Shown here piece after piece: positions 42,808 to 51,749 of a DNA stretch of 64,000 bases (position 1 is its first letter; each line of letters begins with the position of its first letter). Both the position numbers and the translations under genes were made by a program. This DNA comes from Emcibacteraceae bacterium. Its GTDB lineage: Bacteria; Pseudomonadota; Alphaproteobacteria; Sphingomonadales; Emcibacteraceae. The notes under the pieces were generated by a model. That model had not been told where the DNA came from. It saw nothing but the letters and a program-made list of their open reading frames with translations, and ran no database searches. Location of the stretch: the NCBI GenBank assembly GCA_041396985.1, contig JAWKXO010000003.1, positions 372,001 through 436,000 on the forward strand, read 5' to 3'.

Positions 42808-43242
42808 TTGGCCCGGAAAAAAAATATTGAAAAATCAGGTTTGGAAAATCAGGTAGGACACCTTTTAAGGCGCGTATTCCATAAAGCACGTGGCAGAATG
42901 CAAAAGAAAATTGCCGAAACCGGGTTAAGCCCGATGCAGACTGCGGCAATGACATCCTTAAGAAAACTTGGACCGACATCACAAAATAAACTTGGCCGCC
43001 GCATTGGTATGGAACCGGGAAATGTTCATGGCCTGGTGGACCGGCTATTAAAAAAAGGAATGATAACGTCCAAGTTTGTCGATGAGGGACCTGGGCTCCA
43101 TATACTTGATCTGACAGATGAAGGGCAGAAAATTGTTGATATGGTTATCCCGCTTGGTGCCGAAGCAAATAAGGAAACATTGGCACCACTATCCCCGGAG
43201 GAACAGGAACAGTTTATGGACTATCTGAGGCGTCTTTTATAA
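42808..43242 (+). CDS. MarR-family regulator of the aromatic island
   Basis: A winged-helix MarR protein: LLRRVFHKARGRMQKKIAE, GLSPMQTAAMTSLRKLG, wing region IGMEPGNVHGLVDRLLKKGMI, and a C-terminal helix LSPEEQEQFMDYLRRLL. The start is unclear; a frame runs from 42667, but family length (~145 aa) suggests TTG 42808 or TTG 42841. It lies immediately upstream of the LigB-type dioxygenase operon and is the best candidate to bind the TGTTATTATAATAACA palindromes of this island (inference). Such regulators usually release DNA on binding the aromatic substrate or its CoA ester. Confidence 0.88.
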   Translation: MARKKNIEKSGLENQVGHLLRRVFHKARGRMQKKIAETGLSPMQTAAMTSLRKLGPTSQNKLGRRIGMEPGNVHGLVDRLLKKGMITSKFVDEGPGLHILDLTDEGQKIVDMVIPLGAEANKETLAPLSPEEQEQFMDYLRRLL

Positions 43243-43271
43243 CGTGAATGCGTTGACTCTATCGATTTTAC

Positions 43272-43287
43272 TGTTATTATAATAACA
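43272..43287. promoter_or_regulatory. Perfect 16-bp palindrome, MarR-type operator, site 1
   Basis: TGTTATTATAATAACA, a perfect palindrome containing a TATAAT hexamer (43278-43283). TTGACT at 43253-43258 gives a -35, so the operator covers the -10 of the dioxygenase operon promoter, consistent with repression. Confidence 0.8.
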
Positions 43288-43310
43288 TTATTTTATCAGG
43301 AAAGTTTAGC

Positions 43311-44324
43311 ATGGCAGAAATCGTACTTGGAATGTGGACGTCGCACGGACCCACCTTGTCAACAACACCGGAACAATGGCTGATGCGGGTAAAGGCGGAT
43401 CAGAACCGCCCGTCACATCCGTTTCGTCTAGGCAATTATTCATTTGATGAGCTTAAAGAACTCAGGAAAAATGAAAATTTGGGTGAGCAGGCATCCTTAA
43501 AAGAGCGTACTTTAAGACATGGTCGCTGTCAGCAGGCCATTACCCGGATGGCGGATATCTGGGATGAGGTAAAACCGGATGTTGCCGTTATAATGGGCAA
43601 TGATCAGAAAGAGATTTTTACCGATGAATTAATCCCGGCCTTTACAGTATTCAGCGGTGAAACATTATTTAATGAACCGGCAAATGAAGCGCAAATCCCC
43701 CTTATGGCACCGGGTATTCATGAAGCGGAAAGCGGCCATAATCCGGCAAAATATACTGAATATCCGGGACAGGTGGAATTAAGCCGACTGATCATTGAGC
43801 AGTCAACAAAAGACGGGTTTGATGTGGCACAGATGACTAAAATTCCCCGCCATGAAAACCACTGGTCCTCCGGTGTTGGTCATGCTTTTGGATATATCTA
43901 CCGTCAGGTCATGAGGGATAATGTGGTGCCAAACGTTCCCGTTATCACCAATACGTTTTTCCCGCCAAATCAGCCGAGTGCTAAAAGATGCTTTGATTTC
44001 GGTCGAACCATTGGCAAGGCCATTAGAAATTGGGACAGTGATTTAAAGGTAGCAGTATTCGGTTCCGGCGGCATGAGCCATTTTGTCATTGATGAGAATC
44101 TGGACCAGCTGTTCATTAAAGCGATCAGGGAAAGAGATGCAAAAACACTCATTTCATTGGAAGAGGGTTATTTTCAAACCGGAACGTCTGAGCTTAAAAA
44201 CTGGATTGCGGCCGCAGGTATTTTATTTGATACTGATCTGGATGGTGAACTGGTTGATTATGTTCCATGTTACCGGTCAGAAGCTGGAACAGGAACCGCA
44301 AATGGTTTCGTCTACTGGCGATAA
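43311..44324 (+). CDS. LigB-type extradiol ring-cleavage dioxygenase
   Basis: A 337-residue class III extradiol dioxygenase (LigB superfamily, Fe(II)). Putative metal-site regions: TSHGPTLS near residue 11, and His residues in RHENHWSSGVGHAF and GSGGMSHFV. It resembles the catalytic beta subunit of protocatechuate 4,5-dioxygenase and single-chain gallate-type dioxygenases, but no separate LigA gene is here. With a LigJ-like hydratase (51876) and LigK/RraA aldolases (44348, 45001, 47730), ring cleavage of a gallate- or protocatechuate-like acid is likely. First gene of an operon of four. Confidence 0.87.
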   Translation: MAEIVLGMWTSHGPTLSTTPEQWLMRVKADQNRPSHPFRLGNYSFDELKELRKNENLGEQASLKERTLRHGRCQQAITRMADIWDEVKPDVAVIMGNDQKEIFTDELIPAFTVFSGETLFNEPANEAQIPLMAPGIHEAESGHNPAKYTEYPGQVELSRLIIEQSTKDGFDVAQMTKIPRHENHWSSGVGHAFGYIYRQVMRDNVVPNVPVITNTFFPPNQPSAKRCFDFGRTIGKAIRNWDSDLKVAVFGSGGMSHFVIDENLDQLFIKAIRERDAKTLISLEEGYFQTGTSELKNWIAAAGILFDTDLDGELVDYVPCYRSEAGTGTANGFVYWR

Positions 44325-44347
44325 TTTTTAGATTTGGAGAGTGATAA

Positions 44348-44998
44348 ATGGATCAGGCAGTAGAGCGTGCTTCCAAACTTGATACGGCAACAATCAGCGA
44401 TGCTCTGGATAAACTGGGGATCAAAGGTCAGTGTCTTGGCATAAAACCACGCGATCATAATTTCAGAATGACGGGACGCGCTTTTACAATTCTATATGGC
44501 CCGGCAGATGTCAATCCGGGAACGGTTGGCGATTATATCGATGATCTTGAACCGGGTAGCGTCGTTGTGTTGGATAATGGGGGTCGCGAGGATGCAACAG
44601 TATGGGGTGATATTCTGACCTATCTTGCCCATAAAAATGGCGTTGCAGGAACGGTGATAGATGGAGCCTGCCGCGATGTCCATATGTGCCTGAAGCTTGG
44701 CTATCCGGTTTACAGCCGCAGCTATTCCATGCGCACTGGAAAAGACCGTGTACAGGTCGATGCAACCAATGTTCCTGTAAATATTGGCAATGCAAAAGTG
44801 CATCCGGGGGACCTGATGCGCGGTGACAGTGACGGCGTTGTGGTTATTCCCAAAGAGCATGAGGAAAGGGTGCTTGCAGCCGCCGAAGCCATTGAAGCGG
44901 CAGAGGAAAAGATTAGAGCAGCCCTTCAAAAAGGGATGCGGCTTGACGAGGCACGTGAGCTTAATAAATATCATAGTCTTCAGACCCGGGAAGAATAA
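44348..44998 (+). CDS. RraA-family aldolase (HMG/CHA aldolase-like), copy 1
   Basis: A 216-residue RraA-fold protein: TATISDALDKLG, LDNGGREDATVWGDILTYLA and the catalytic Arg-Asp in DGACRDVHMC. The class II pyruvate aldolases of this fold cleave 4-carboxy-4-hydroxy-2-oxoadipate or 4-hydroxy-4-methyl-2-oxoglutarate to pyruvate and an oxo acid. It follows the LigB-type dioxygenase by 23 nt with a GGAG site. Confidence 0.85.
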   Translation: MDQAVERASKLDTATISDALDKLGIKGQCLGIKPRDHNFRMTGRAFTILYGPADVNPGTVGDYIDDLEPGSVVVLDNGGREDATVWGDILTYLAHKNGVAGTVIDGACRDVHMCLKLGYPVYSRSYSMRTGKDRVQVDATNVPVNIGNAKVHPGDLMRGDSDGVVVIPKEHEERVLAAAEAIEAAEEKIRAALQKGMRLDEARELNKYHSLQTREE

Positions 44999-45000
44999 TC

Positions 45001-45615
45001 ATGCGTCCTGACCATCAATTAATACAAGCGTTAGGGGCGTATGGTACAGCAACCATTCATGAAGCGGCGGGACAGATCGGTGCTTTGCCGGGCAATATAA
45101 AACCGATTTCAAAAAATATGAAACTTTGTGGTCCTGTTTTTCCCCTTCATTGTCTGGCAAGAAGCAATATTAATCTTCATGAAGCAATTTATCAGGCGAA
45201 GCCCGGCGATATTCTGGTCGGCAGTATTGAAGGGATGAGGGATGCCGGTTATTGGGGGGATATCCTGACCAGCGCAGCACAGGAAAGGGGCATTAAGGGA
45301 CTGGTGCTCGATGGCTGTGTCCGTGATGCTGATGATATTGATGCATTAGACTTTCCAATTTTTGCCCGCGGACTTAATATTCTGGGCACCGGAAAAATGC
45401 GGGGTGGGTCAATAGGCAACAAGATTATGATCGGTGATATTGAAATAAATGCCGGTGATGTTATCGTAGGGGATCGGGATGGTGTGGTTGTTATACCGGC
45501 AGCAAAGCTAGAGCAGGTGATTGCGGCATCCAAAACCCGTGAAGATAAGGAAAAGGACGTCAGAAAACGTCTTAAGGCAGGTGAAAGCAGTCTGGAAATT
45601 TATAAGTTTCCCTGA
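45001..45615 (+). CDS. RraA-family aldolase (LigK-like CHA aldolase/oxaloacetate decarboxylase), copy 2
   Basis: A 204-residue RraA-fold protein: TATIHEAAGQIGALPGNIKP, EGMRDAGYWGDILTSAAQ, Arg-Asp in DGCVRDADDI and GDVIVGDRDGVVVIPA. It resembles the 4-carboxy-4-hydroxy-2-oxoadipate aldolase branch (LigK/ProA) more than copy 1 does. Starts 2 nt after copy 1 ends. Product pyruvate plus oxaloacetate would feed the TCA cycle. Confidence 0.87.
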   Translation: MRPDHQLIQALGAYGTATIHEAAGQIGALPGNIKPISKNMKLCGPVFPLHCLARSNINLHEAIYQAKPGDILVGSIEGMRDAGYWGDILTSAAQERGIKGLVLDGCVRDADDIDALDFPIFARGLNILGTGKMRGGSIGNKIMIGDIEINAGDVIVGDRDGVVVIPAAKLEQVIAASKTREDKEKDVRKRLKAGESSLEIYKFP

Positions 45616-45631
45616 GACTTGAGGATAAAAT

Positions 45632-46558
45632 ATGAATAGTGATGTTGATGTCAGGGTACTTCGTAATTGTTTTGGAAAATTTGCAACGGGGATTACTGTC
45701 ATCACCGCCCTTGCCCCTGATGGCACAAAAATCGGCCTGACTGTAAATTCCTTCAGTTCTTTAAGTCTTGATCCGCCAATGATCCTCTGGAGCCTGGATA
45801 AAAGGTCCAACAATCTTGACGCATTAAAAAAAGCCAGTCATTTTGCTGTCAATGTCCTTGCTTCCGATCAGATGGATATTTCCAATAATTTTGCCCGCCC
45901 CTGTGATGATAAATTTAAGGATGTTGAACTGGTGGACAGCGAGTTTGGCTTGCCCCTGCTGGCAGGGACAGTTGCCCATCTTGTCTGTAAGAATGTTGGT
46001 ACCTATGAAGGGGGTGACCATCTTATTTTTATTGGTGAGGTTGAGCATTTTGATACCTGTGATAAAAAACCGCTTCTTTACAGTAATGGCCAATATTCTG
46101 TGGCAGCCCGTCATCCGGGTGTCAAAATGGCAGAACCGCCGGCGGACGAGCGATCAAGCAATGATGAATTTATTGTGCCGCTACTGCTTAGAAGCTATTG
46201 GGAAATTTCCGACCCGTTTTATCAGGAGCTTCTTGATGAAGGAATTCCAGTTGCCCATGCACGTATTCTGGTTCATTTGAGTCACTCACCTGAACTGACC
46301 GTACGGGAACTAAGTGATGCCATCCGCGTTGATATGGCGTCTGTTGCGATGTCGGTAAACTGGCTTTGTGATAATGGTCATCTTAAAAAAATAGAAAATG
46401 ATAAACTGGTGCTTTCCGACAAAGGCCGGGATCATCTTGATAATGTTCAAAGAAGGGCAGAACGATTTGAAAAAGAAGTCCTTGATGGATACAGCGAGCA
46501 GGATATTGAACTTCTTAAATCAATGCTGCGAAAGCTTATTTACCGGAATAATCTTTAA
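45632..46558 (+). CDS. Flavin reductase fused to a C-terminal MarR domain
   Basis: A 308-residue fusion. Residues about 1-165 are a flavin reductase domain (NCFGKFATGITVITA, VNSFSSLSLDPPMILWSL, NVLASDQMDISNNFA). Residues about 185-308 are a MarR-type winged helix (VAHARILVHLSHSPELTVRE, VDMASVAMSVNWLCDNGHLKK). This matches the architecture of the C1 reductase of Acinetobacter p-hydroxyphenylacetate hydroxylase, in which the MarR-like tail binds the aromatic substrate and switches on flavin reduction. It likely supplies reduced flavin to the HpaB-type oxygenase at 55327-56832. Last gene of the dioxygenase operon. Confidence 0.9.
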   Translation: MNSDVDVRVLRNCFGKFATGITVITALAPDGTKIGLTVNSFSSLSLDPPMILWSLDKRSNNLDALKKASHFAVNVLASDQMDISNNFARPCDDKFKDVELVDSEFGLPLLAGTVAHLVCKNVGTYEGGDHLIFIGEVEHFDTCDKKPLLYSNGQYSVAARHPGVKMAEPPADERSSNDEFIVPLLLRSYWEISDPFYQELLDEGIPVAHARILVHLSHSPELTVRELSDAIRVDMASVAMSVNWLCDNGHLKKIENDKLVLSDKGRDHLDNVQRRAERFEKEVLDGYSEQDIELLKSMLRKLIYRNNL

Positions 46559-46564
46559 TTTCTT

Positions 46565-47626
46565 TTAGAAAGCTATTGGACGGTTGCCTTCATAAGCCTG
46601 CTTCAACAGTGCCCTGACGGATTCAAAATCCACCTTCTTTGGGTTAAAAGGCGTGGTTTCAACTGTTTCTTTGGCGGCGATATCAAGATGCTCTTCCCTC
46701 ATTCCCAGATCTTTAAGACTTCCCGGAACATTAATATCACGGGCGAAATCATATATACCGCCCGATGCGCTTTTCGTGCCCATGGCGGTCTTTATTTTTT
46801 CCATTGCTGATGGAGATGACGTTTCATTATAGGCAACAGCATAAGGCAGGATCACACTGTTTGATTCCCCATGCGGAATGCCATGATGCCCACCAAGCAC
46901 ATGACATATTTTATGATGAATGGCGATGCCGGCAAGATTAACGCAATAGCCGCTCAGCATGCCACCATAAAGCACCTGTGCCCGGGCGCTTAGGTCATTA
47001 GGATTTAAAATACTGCCTTTTATTCCTTTTGTCAGTGAAGCAATTCCTTCTATGGCATAGAGGTCAGAAACCGGACTTTGATCCTTTGCATAAAGTGCTT
47101 CCACACAATGGGCGAGGCTGTTCATGCCGATCGTGCCGGTAAGGTGGGCGTTAAGCCCAGTTGTCAGTATCGGATCATAAATAGTGGTTCTGGCAATAAC
47201 CTTAGAGTCGCGGCCGGTTTTTTTATGGTTCCCGATCAGCATGCCATAAATTGGTGTGCTTTCCGAACCGCACGGGGTGGTAGCAACAACAATAAATTTA
47301 GCATCGGTTCTAAGGGCAATGGCCTTGCCGATACCAATCGTTGAACCGCCACCTATGGCAACAATGCAATCTGCGTTTTTTTTGTTATAAAGATCAAGCG
47401 CTTCCATGGCGACATGTTCCGGGCAATGGGGCTTTGCACCGTCATAAAGGGCCACACACACTGATTCCAGACTTTCAATGATATGATTAATCCGCTTGAC
47501 CATCCCCGCGGAGCAGGCAATCATAACCCGACTGCAGCCAAGCCTTTCCACTTCGTCTTTCAGCTTTAAAGCGGCATTTTCAGCGAAGACGGCTCTGGTC
47601 GGAATGGGGGTATATTCAAACTGCAT
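46565..47626 (-). CDS. Maleylacetate reductase (iron-containing alcohol dehydrogenase family)
   Basis: A 353-residue NAD(P)H enzyme: CIVAIGGGSTIGIGKAIALR (nucleotide site), VATTPCGSESTPIYGM, and HHKICHVLGGHHGIPHGES (metal-site His region). These are characteristic of maleylacetate reductases, which reduce maleylacetate to 3-oxoadipate in hydroxyquinol and chlorocatechol pathways. No hydroxyquinol 1,2-dioxygenase is present in the window. Divergent from the third RraA gene, with an operator copy between. Confidence 0.9.
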   Translation of the reverse strand: MQFEYTPIPTRAVFAENAALKLKDEVERLGCSRVMIACSAGMVKRINHIIESLESVCVALYDGAKPHCPEHVAMEALDLYNKKNADCIVAIGGGSTIGIGKAIALRTDAKFIVVATTPCGSESTPIYGMLIGNHKKTGRDSKVIARTTIYDPILTTGLNAHLTGTIGMNSLAHCVEALYAKDQSPVSDLYAIEGIASLTKGIKGSILNPNDLSARAQVLYGGMLSGYCVNLAGIAIHHKICHVLGGHHGIPHGESNSVILPYAVAYNETSSPSAMEKIKTAMGTKSASGGIYDFARDINVPGSLKDLGMREEHLDIAAKETVETTPFNPKKVDFESVRALLKQAYEGNRPIAF

Positions 47627-47664
47627 TTCTTTGTTCCCAAGCTTGACAGCGGATATTCATTAGG

Positions 47665-47680
47665 TATTATTATAATAACA
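47665..47680. promoter_or_regulatory. Palindrome copy, MarR-type operator, site 2
   Basis: TATTATTATAATAACA, one mismatch to the 16-bp palindrome of site 1. It lies between the divergent maleylacetate reductase and RraA genes, 16 bp downstream of a perfect TTGACA (47643-47648) facing the RraA gene, so it again covers the -10 region. Confidence 0.7.
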
Positions 47681-47729
47681 TTAAACAAGTGACAATATTT
47701 TTCTCTAAATTATAGAAATGGAATGATAA

Positions 47730-48395
47730 ATGAGCAATGATCTACTGGACCGCCTGAAAAAAATGGACAGTTGTGCAGTATCGGATGCGATGGATAGTCT
47801 TGGGCTTCCGGGGGAAGTAACAGGCATTACAAACCAGACAACAAAAAATAAAATTGTTGGTCGTGCCCTGACTGTTGAGCTTGGTAGCAAAGCCCCTGAC
47901 GGGGGAAGTGCCAGACATCTTTGCTCGGGTGCCATTGAAAGCGGAAAAGCGGGTAATATTATTGTTATTCAGCAAAGTACCGGGATTGATGCAGCCGGAT
48001 GGGGCGGTGTTCTTTCCAATGCGGCTCAGTATAACGGTATCGAAGGGGTGATCGTTGAAGGACCCGCCCGTGATATTGATGAGGCAGCCGGGCTGGGTTT
48101 TAGTGTTTATGCACGTGGTCACACGGCACGGACGGCAAGGGGACGGGTTTATGAACAATGTTTCAATCAGCCGATCAAAGTGGGGGATGTCTCCGTCAGT
48201 CCGGGTGATTATGTTATTGCCGATGGCAGTGCTGTGGTTTTTATTCCCGAAGCACGCGCGGAAGAGGTGATCAAAATTGCCGAACGCATAGTGGCAAAAG
48301 AAAAGCTTATGACAGAAGCGGTGCGCTCAGGAACGCCTGTCGGAACAGTTATGGGATCAAACTATGAAAATATGCTGGATGACATGGGTAAGTAG
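47730..48395 (+). CDS. RraA-family aldolase, copy 3
   Basis: A 221-residue RraA-fold protein: SCAVSDAMDSLGLPGEVTGI, QQSTGIDAAGWGGVLSNAAQ and Arg-Asp in EGPARDIDEA. It carries Gly where the other two copies have Asp after WG (WGG versus WGD), which may alter catalysis or specificity. It is 2 nt upstream of an FAD monooxygenase gene. Confidence 0.85.
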   Translation: MSNDLLDRLKKMDSCAVSDAMDSLGLPGEVTGITNQTTKNKIVGRALTVELGSKAPDGGSARHLCSGAIESGKAGNIIVIQQSTGIDAAGWGGVLSNAAQYNGIEGVIVEGPARDIDEAAGLGFSVYARGHTARTARGRVYEQCFNQPIKVGDVSVSPGDYVIADGSAVVFIPEARAEEVIKIAERIVAKEKLMTEAVRSGTPVGTVMGSNYENMLDDMGK

Positions 48396-48397
48396 GC

Positions 48398-49585
48398 ATG
48401 GATAAATCGACAAAAATTATCATTGCGGGTGCCGGTATCGGCGGTCTGACAGCGGCAGCCTGCCTGCTGCAGGAAGGATATCATGTCCGCGTTTATGAAC
48501 AGGCCCCCAAACTTGGTGAAATTGGTGCCGGAATTCAAACCAGCGCCCCGGCGGTGAAAGTCCTTCATCATCTTGGCCTCGCCAAAAAACTGGAGGCAGT
48601 CTCAGTAAAGCCAAAATCATTTGAATTCAGGCTCTTTGACAGTGGTGAGGTGCTTCATAAACTGCCGCTTGCAGAGGCGCATGAAAAACAGCATGGAGCC
48701 CCCTATTATCATATTCATCGCAGTGATATTCATAAAATTCTGGCGGACCGTGTTCTTGAGCTTGACCCTGAGGCGGTGGTCCTGAACTCTACTGCTTTGG
48801 GATTTCGTGAAGATAAGGACAGTGTGACCCTAAAACTCGCGGATGGCCGGGAGATAAAAGGGGATATTCTGATCGGGGCTGATGGAATCAAGTCAGCTAT
48901 CCGTGATCAGATTGTTGGCGTGACCGAGCCGGATTATACAGGACAGGTGGCCTGGCGGGCGACCGTTGATGTTCAAAAACTGCCGGAAGATTTTATGGAT
49001 AAAATTGTCGCGATCTGGTGCGGGCCCAAAAAACATGCCGTTGTCTATTATCTGCGCTCAGGAAAATTGCTTAATTTTGTTGGTTGCGTAGAAAATAGCA
49101 ATTGGAAAGAGGAAAGCTGGACGGTGAAGGCATCATGGGATGCTTTAAAAGCGGACTATGCTGGCTGGAACAAGGAAATACAAACCATAATTGATAATGT
49201 TGATAAGGACCAGTGTTACCTTTGGGCCCTGAATAATCGTAAACCTGTTGATAACTGGCGTACTGAGCGTGCCGTTATAATAGGTGATGCAGCGCACCCG
49301 ACGTTGCCTTATATGGCATCCGGTGCGGTCATGGCGATCGAGGATGGTGCCGTATTAATGCGCTCAATAAATGCCAATGACGATGTGGCAGAGGCCCTTG
49401 ATATGTTTCAGAGAAACCGTCTTGACCGCACCGCCAGGATTGTTACAGGCAGTACGGAAATGGGGGATCTTTATCATTTGTCCAACAGGGAAGAATTTGA
49501 AAAAGGGTTCGCCAAAAGAAACGTGGCCAAGGAACGTAATGAATGGCTTTATGCCTATGATCCTTTAACAGTTGTGTTAGTCTGA
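48398..49585 (+). CDS. FAD-dependent aromatic monooxygenase (salicylate-hydroxylase-like)
   Basis: A 395-residue group A flavoprotein monooxygenase: Rossmann site IIIAGAGIGGLTAAACLL, DG-type motif LIGADGIKSAIRDQ and GD motif IGDAAHPTLPYMASGAVMAI. It resembles salicylate 1-hydroxylase, 3-hydroxybenzoate 6-hydroxylase and 6-hydroxynicotinate monooxygenase. Given the gentisate genes nearby, 3-hydroxybenzoate or salicylate to gentisate is an attractive role (inference). Convergent overlap of 9 nt with the MFS gene. Confidence 0.9.
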   Translation: MDKSTKIIIAGAGIGGLTAAACLLQEGYHVRVYEQAPKLGEIGAGIQTSAPAVKVLHHLGLAKKLEAVSVKPKSFEFRLFDSGEVLHKLPLAEAHEKQHGAPYYHIHRSDIHKILADRVLELDPEAVVLNSTALGFREDKDSVTLKLADGREIKGDILIGADGIKSAIRDQIVGVTEPDYTGQVAWRATVDVQKLPEDFMDKIVAIWCGPKKHAVVYYLRSGKLLNFVGCVENSNWKEESWTVKASWDALKADYAGWNKEIQTIIDNVDKDQCYLWALNNRKPVDNWRTERAVIIGDAAHPTLPYMASGAVMAIEDGAVLMRSINANDDVAEALDMFQRNRLDRTARIVTGSTEMGDLYHLSNREEFEKGFAKRNVAKERNEWLYAYDPLTVVLV

Positions 49586-50860
49586 GTTTTCTTTTTCCTG
49601 AAGCCATATCCGGTAAGAAGGACGGACAAATGCCAGTGAAAGTGTGGCGAGCAACGACATCAGGATAAGCAAGTAAAATGCTTTATCATAATTTCCGAAC
49701 CGTTCATACATGACCCCAACTACATATGGACCAGCTGCAAATCCCGCAGATAAAATCATGGTCATGGTGCCGACAGTCCGCGGCAATATTGCCGGTCCAA
49801 AAGCCTGCCGACAGAGATAGGGTACATCAACAATTGTTCCGCCATGGGAAATGCCGCGGGCAATGGCAAAGGCAATCAGGGTTGTTGTTCCGGCAACCGG
49901 AAAGGCAAGAATTACCCCAAGACCGATTGTCAGATAGCAAAGCATAACCCCTTTGATTGCGAATTTATCAAATGCCCAGCCAAAACACACTTTACCCAGA
50001 ATGCTTATTGTCATGATCAGGCTAAATGTCCAGCGGGCCAGATTACGGCCCAGCCCGGCGTCCTTATCTATATATTCGACAGTATGCTGCAGCATACTTT
50101 GATCAACAAATCCGATCAGGAAAACACCAATGCTCATCATAATAAATGTTTTTCCTTTTACCGTACCAATGAAATCAAGGAATTCAGGCGGTAAATTTTC
50201 GTCCTTCGTGATATTTTTATTTTTTATTCCTTCTGTTTCAAGCCCGAGTGCTTCGGGTGTTTCGCGGGCAATAAGCAGGAAAAAGGGCAGGGCAAAAAAC
50301 CAGATGCCGGCGCTTAATATGGCCACTGCCGTCCGCCAGTCATAACTATTAAGAAGAGGTTCCAACACAAAAGGCAGTGTCGCGCCGGCGGCAGAAGTCC
50401 CAAGCAGGGCAAAGCCAAGCGCCAGTCCGATCCGCCCGTGAAACCAGCGGGAAACGATTACCTTTACGGTGATCACCAGGCTTATTGAGCCTATTCCCAA
50501 AAATGTGCCAACCAATGCCAGATGCCATAGTTTTGTTATAAATATAAAGGATATCATGGTCAGCCCAACAATAAGACTTGTAATAATTGTCGTCAGCCGG
50601 GTACCAAAACGTTGTATAAATTCACCAATAAAAAAGGCGGCTACGGCACCAGAGATAAATTTTGCACTGGCCAAAATGGTTACATCACTACGGGTCCAAC
50701 TGAACTGATCTTCCATAGGTCCATAGAGTAAAGGGAGCATCATGGTCGGGATGCCAAAAATAAACATATGGCAGAAGAATGAAGCAAGAACCACCATCCA
50801 GCCATAGTAAAATAGTGCTGGCCGGTCATTTCCTGAGAAGTAGGTTTCTATGACACGCAC
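49577..50860 (-). CDS. MFS transporter, OFA/monocarboxylate type
   Basis: A 427-residue, 12-TM MFS protein: FYYGWMVVLASFFCHMFIFG at TM1, FQ-type loop and GRIGLALGFALLGTSAAGATL at TM4-5, typical of the oxalate/formate and monocarboxylate branch. It probably imports the aromatic acid or a related carboxylate used by the island. It is 11 nt downstream of the HD-domain gene in the same operon. Confidence 0.88.
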   Translation of the reverse strand: MRVIETYFSGNDRPALFYYGWMVVLASFFCHMFIFGIPTMMLPLLYGPMEDQFSWTRSDVTILASAKFISGAVAAFFIGEFIQRFGTRLTTIITSLIVGLTMISFIFITKLWHLALVGTFLGIGSISLVITVKVIVSRWFHGRIGLALGFALLGTSAAGATLPFVLEPLLNSYDWRTAVAILSAGIWFFALPFFLLIARETPEALGLETEGIKNKNITKDENLPPEFLDFIGTVKGKTFIMMSIGVFLIGFVDQSMLQHTVEYIDKDAGLGRNLARWTFSLIMTISILGKVCFGWAFDKFAIKGVMLCYLTIGLGVILAFPVAGTTTLIAFAIARGISHGGTIVDVPYLCRQAFGPAILPRTVGTMTMILSAGFAAGPYVVGVMYERFGNYDKAFYLLILMSLLATLSLAFVRPSYRIWLQEKENSD

Positions 50861-50871
50861 GGGTCAGAATT

Positions 50872-51660
50872 CTACAGGAAGTTATTCGGATAAATCATTG
50901 TCCGCCACATATGGGCAACCGGGCTGTTATCAAATCCAAGCCCTTCTTCCGGCTGCTTGAAATGTCTGCCGATAATATCTTCAAAATCATCAATTTCTGC
51001 TGTGACATTTGGGTCAAATGAATAAATATCATTGATAGTGATCTGGCGGGCTGTCATATACCATTTGTGGTTTCTGGCATATTCGGCGGCTTCTGCTATA
51101 TAAGGCTCCGGTTTAAAATCTGGACCAAAATAACGGATGTAGGCTTCAGGATATGCATAACCAACTTCCTCGTCCGGATAAAATCTTAATGCCTGATGAT
51201 ATTTGATGGCCCAGGCAATTTCCTCATCAACATAAGGGGCAACCATTTGCGAGCCCCAGTAGCCATGATCCATTCTGATCAGGCCACCAACGGAAATATC
51301 ATGAAGCAGACAGGCAAGAACAATTTTCTCAGGCAGGCCGTTTTTGCGGGCGAGTCGGGCGCTTTGACACATATGCTGAACGGACCCCAGACGTTTTTTG
51401 TAAAATTCAACCAGGGTCGGTTTTTCCGACATTTTTGGAAGTCGCGGATCATCACCCATCATGAAATACTTGTCGCGTTTTACACCTTTTACTATTTCCT
51501 CACCTTCCCGGCCATATGTCGTGCAAATGCCTGGTTTTACAACAATTTGATCGAGTTCTTCACTCATTGCAAGTTCAAGTGCATCAGCTTTTTCAGAGGC
51601 AGACATTGCGGCAAGAGCTGATGCCCCACCAACGGCTGCTAGAAACTTTCTTCGGTCCAT
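50872..51660 (-). CDS. Tat-exported HD-domain protein
   Basis: A 262-residue protein with a twin-arginine signal MDRRKFLAAVGGASALAAMS, then an HD-type domain: His in VQHMCQSARLARKNGL, the H-D pair in LACLLHDIS, His in DHGYWGSQM and KYHQALRF. Classical HD proteins are phosphohydrolases, but some (PhnZ, TmpB) are mixed-valence di-iron oxygenases, and the spacing around LLHD and H-x-ALRF is reminiscent of them. Its place in a catabolic island and export to the periplasm argue against nucleotide hydrolysis. Substrate unknown. Confidence 0.8.
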   Translation of the reverse strand: MDRRKFLAAVGGASALAAMSASEKADALELAMSEELDQIVVKPGICTTYGREGEEIVKGVKRDKYFMMGDDPRLPKMSEKPTLVEFYKKRLGSVQHMCQSARLARKNGLPEKIVLACLLHDISVGGLIRMDHGYWGSQMVAPYVDEEIAWAIKYHQALRFYPDEEVGYAYPEAYIRYFGPDFKPEPYIAEAAEYARNHKWYMTARQITINDIYSFDPNVTAEIDDFEDIIGRHFKQPEEGLGFDNSPVAHMWRTMIYPNNFL

Positions 51661-51749
51661 AATGTGATCCTTATTTTGCTGGTCATATGCGTCATATTAT
51701 ATCTATATTAAAATCATAATACACGCGCTTTATTTAAATCAACTATAAC

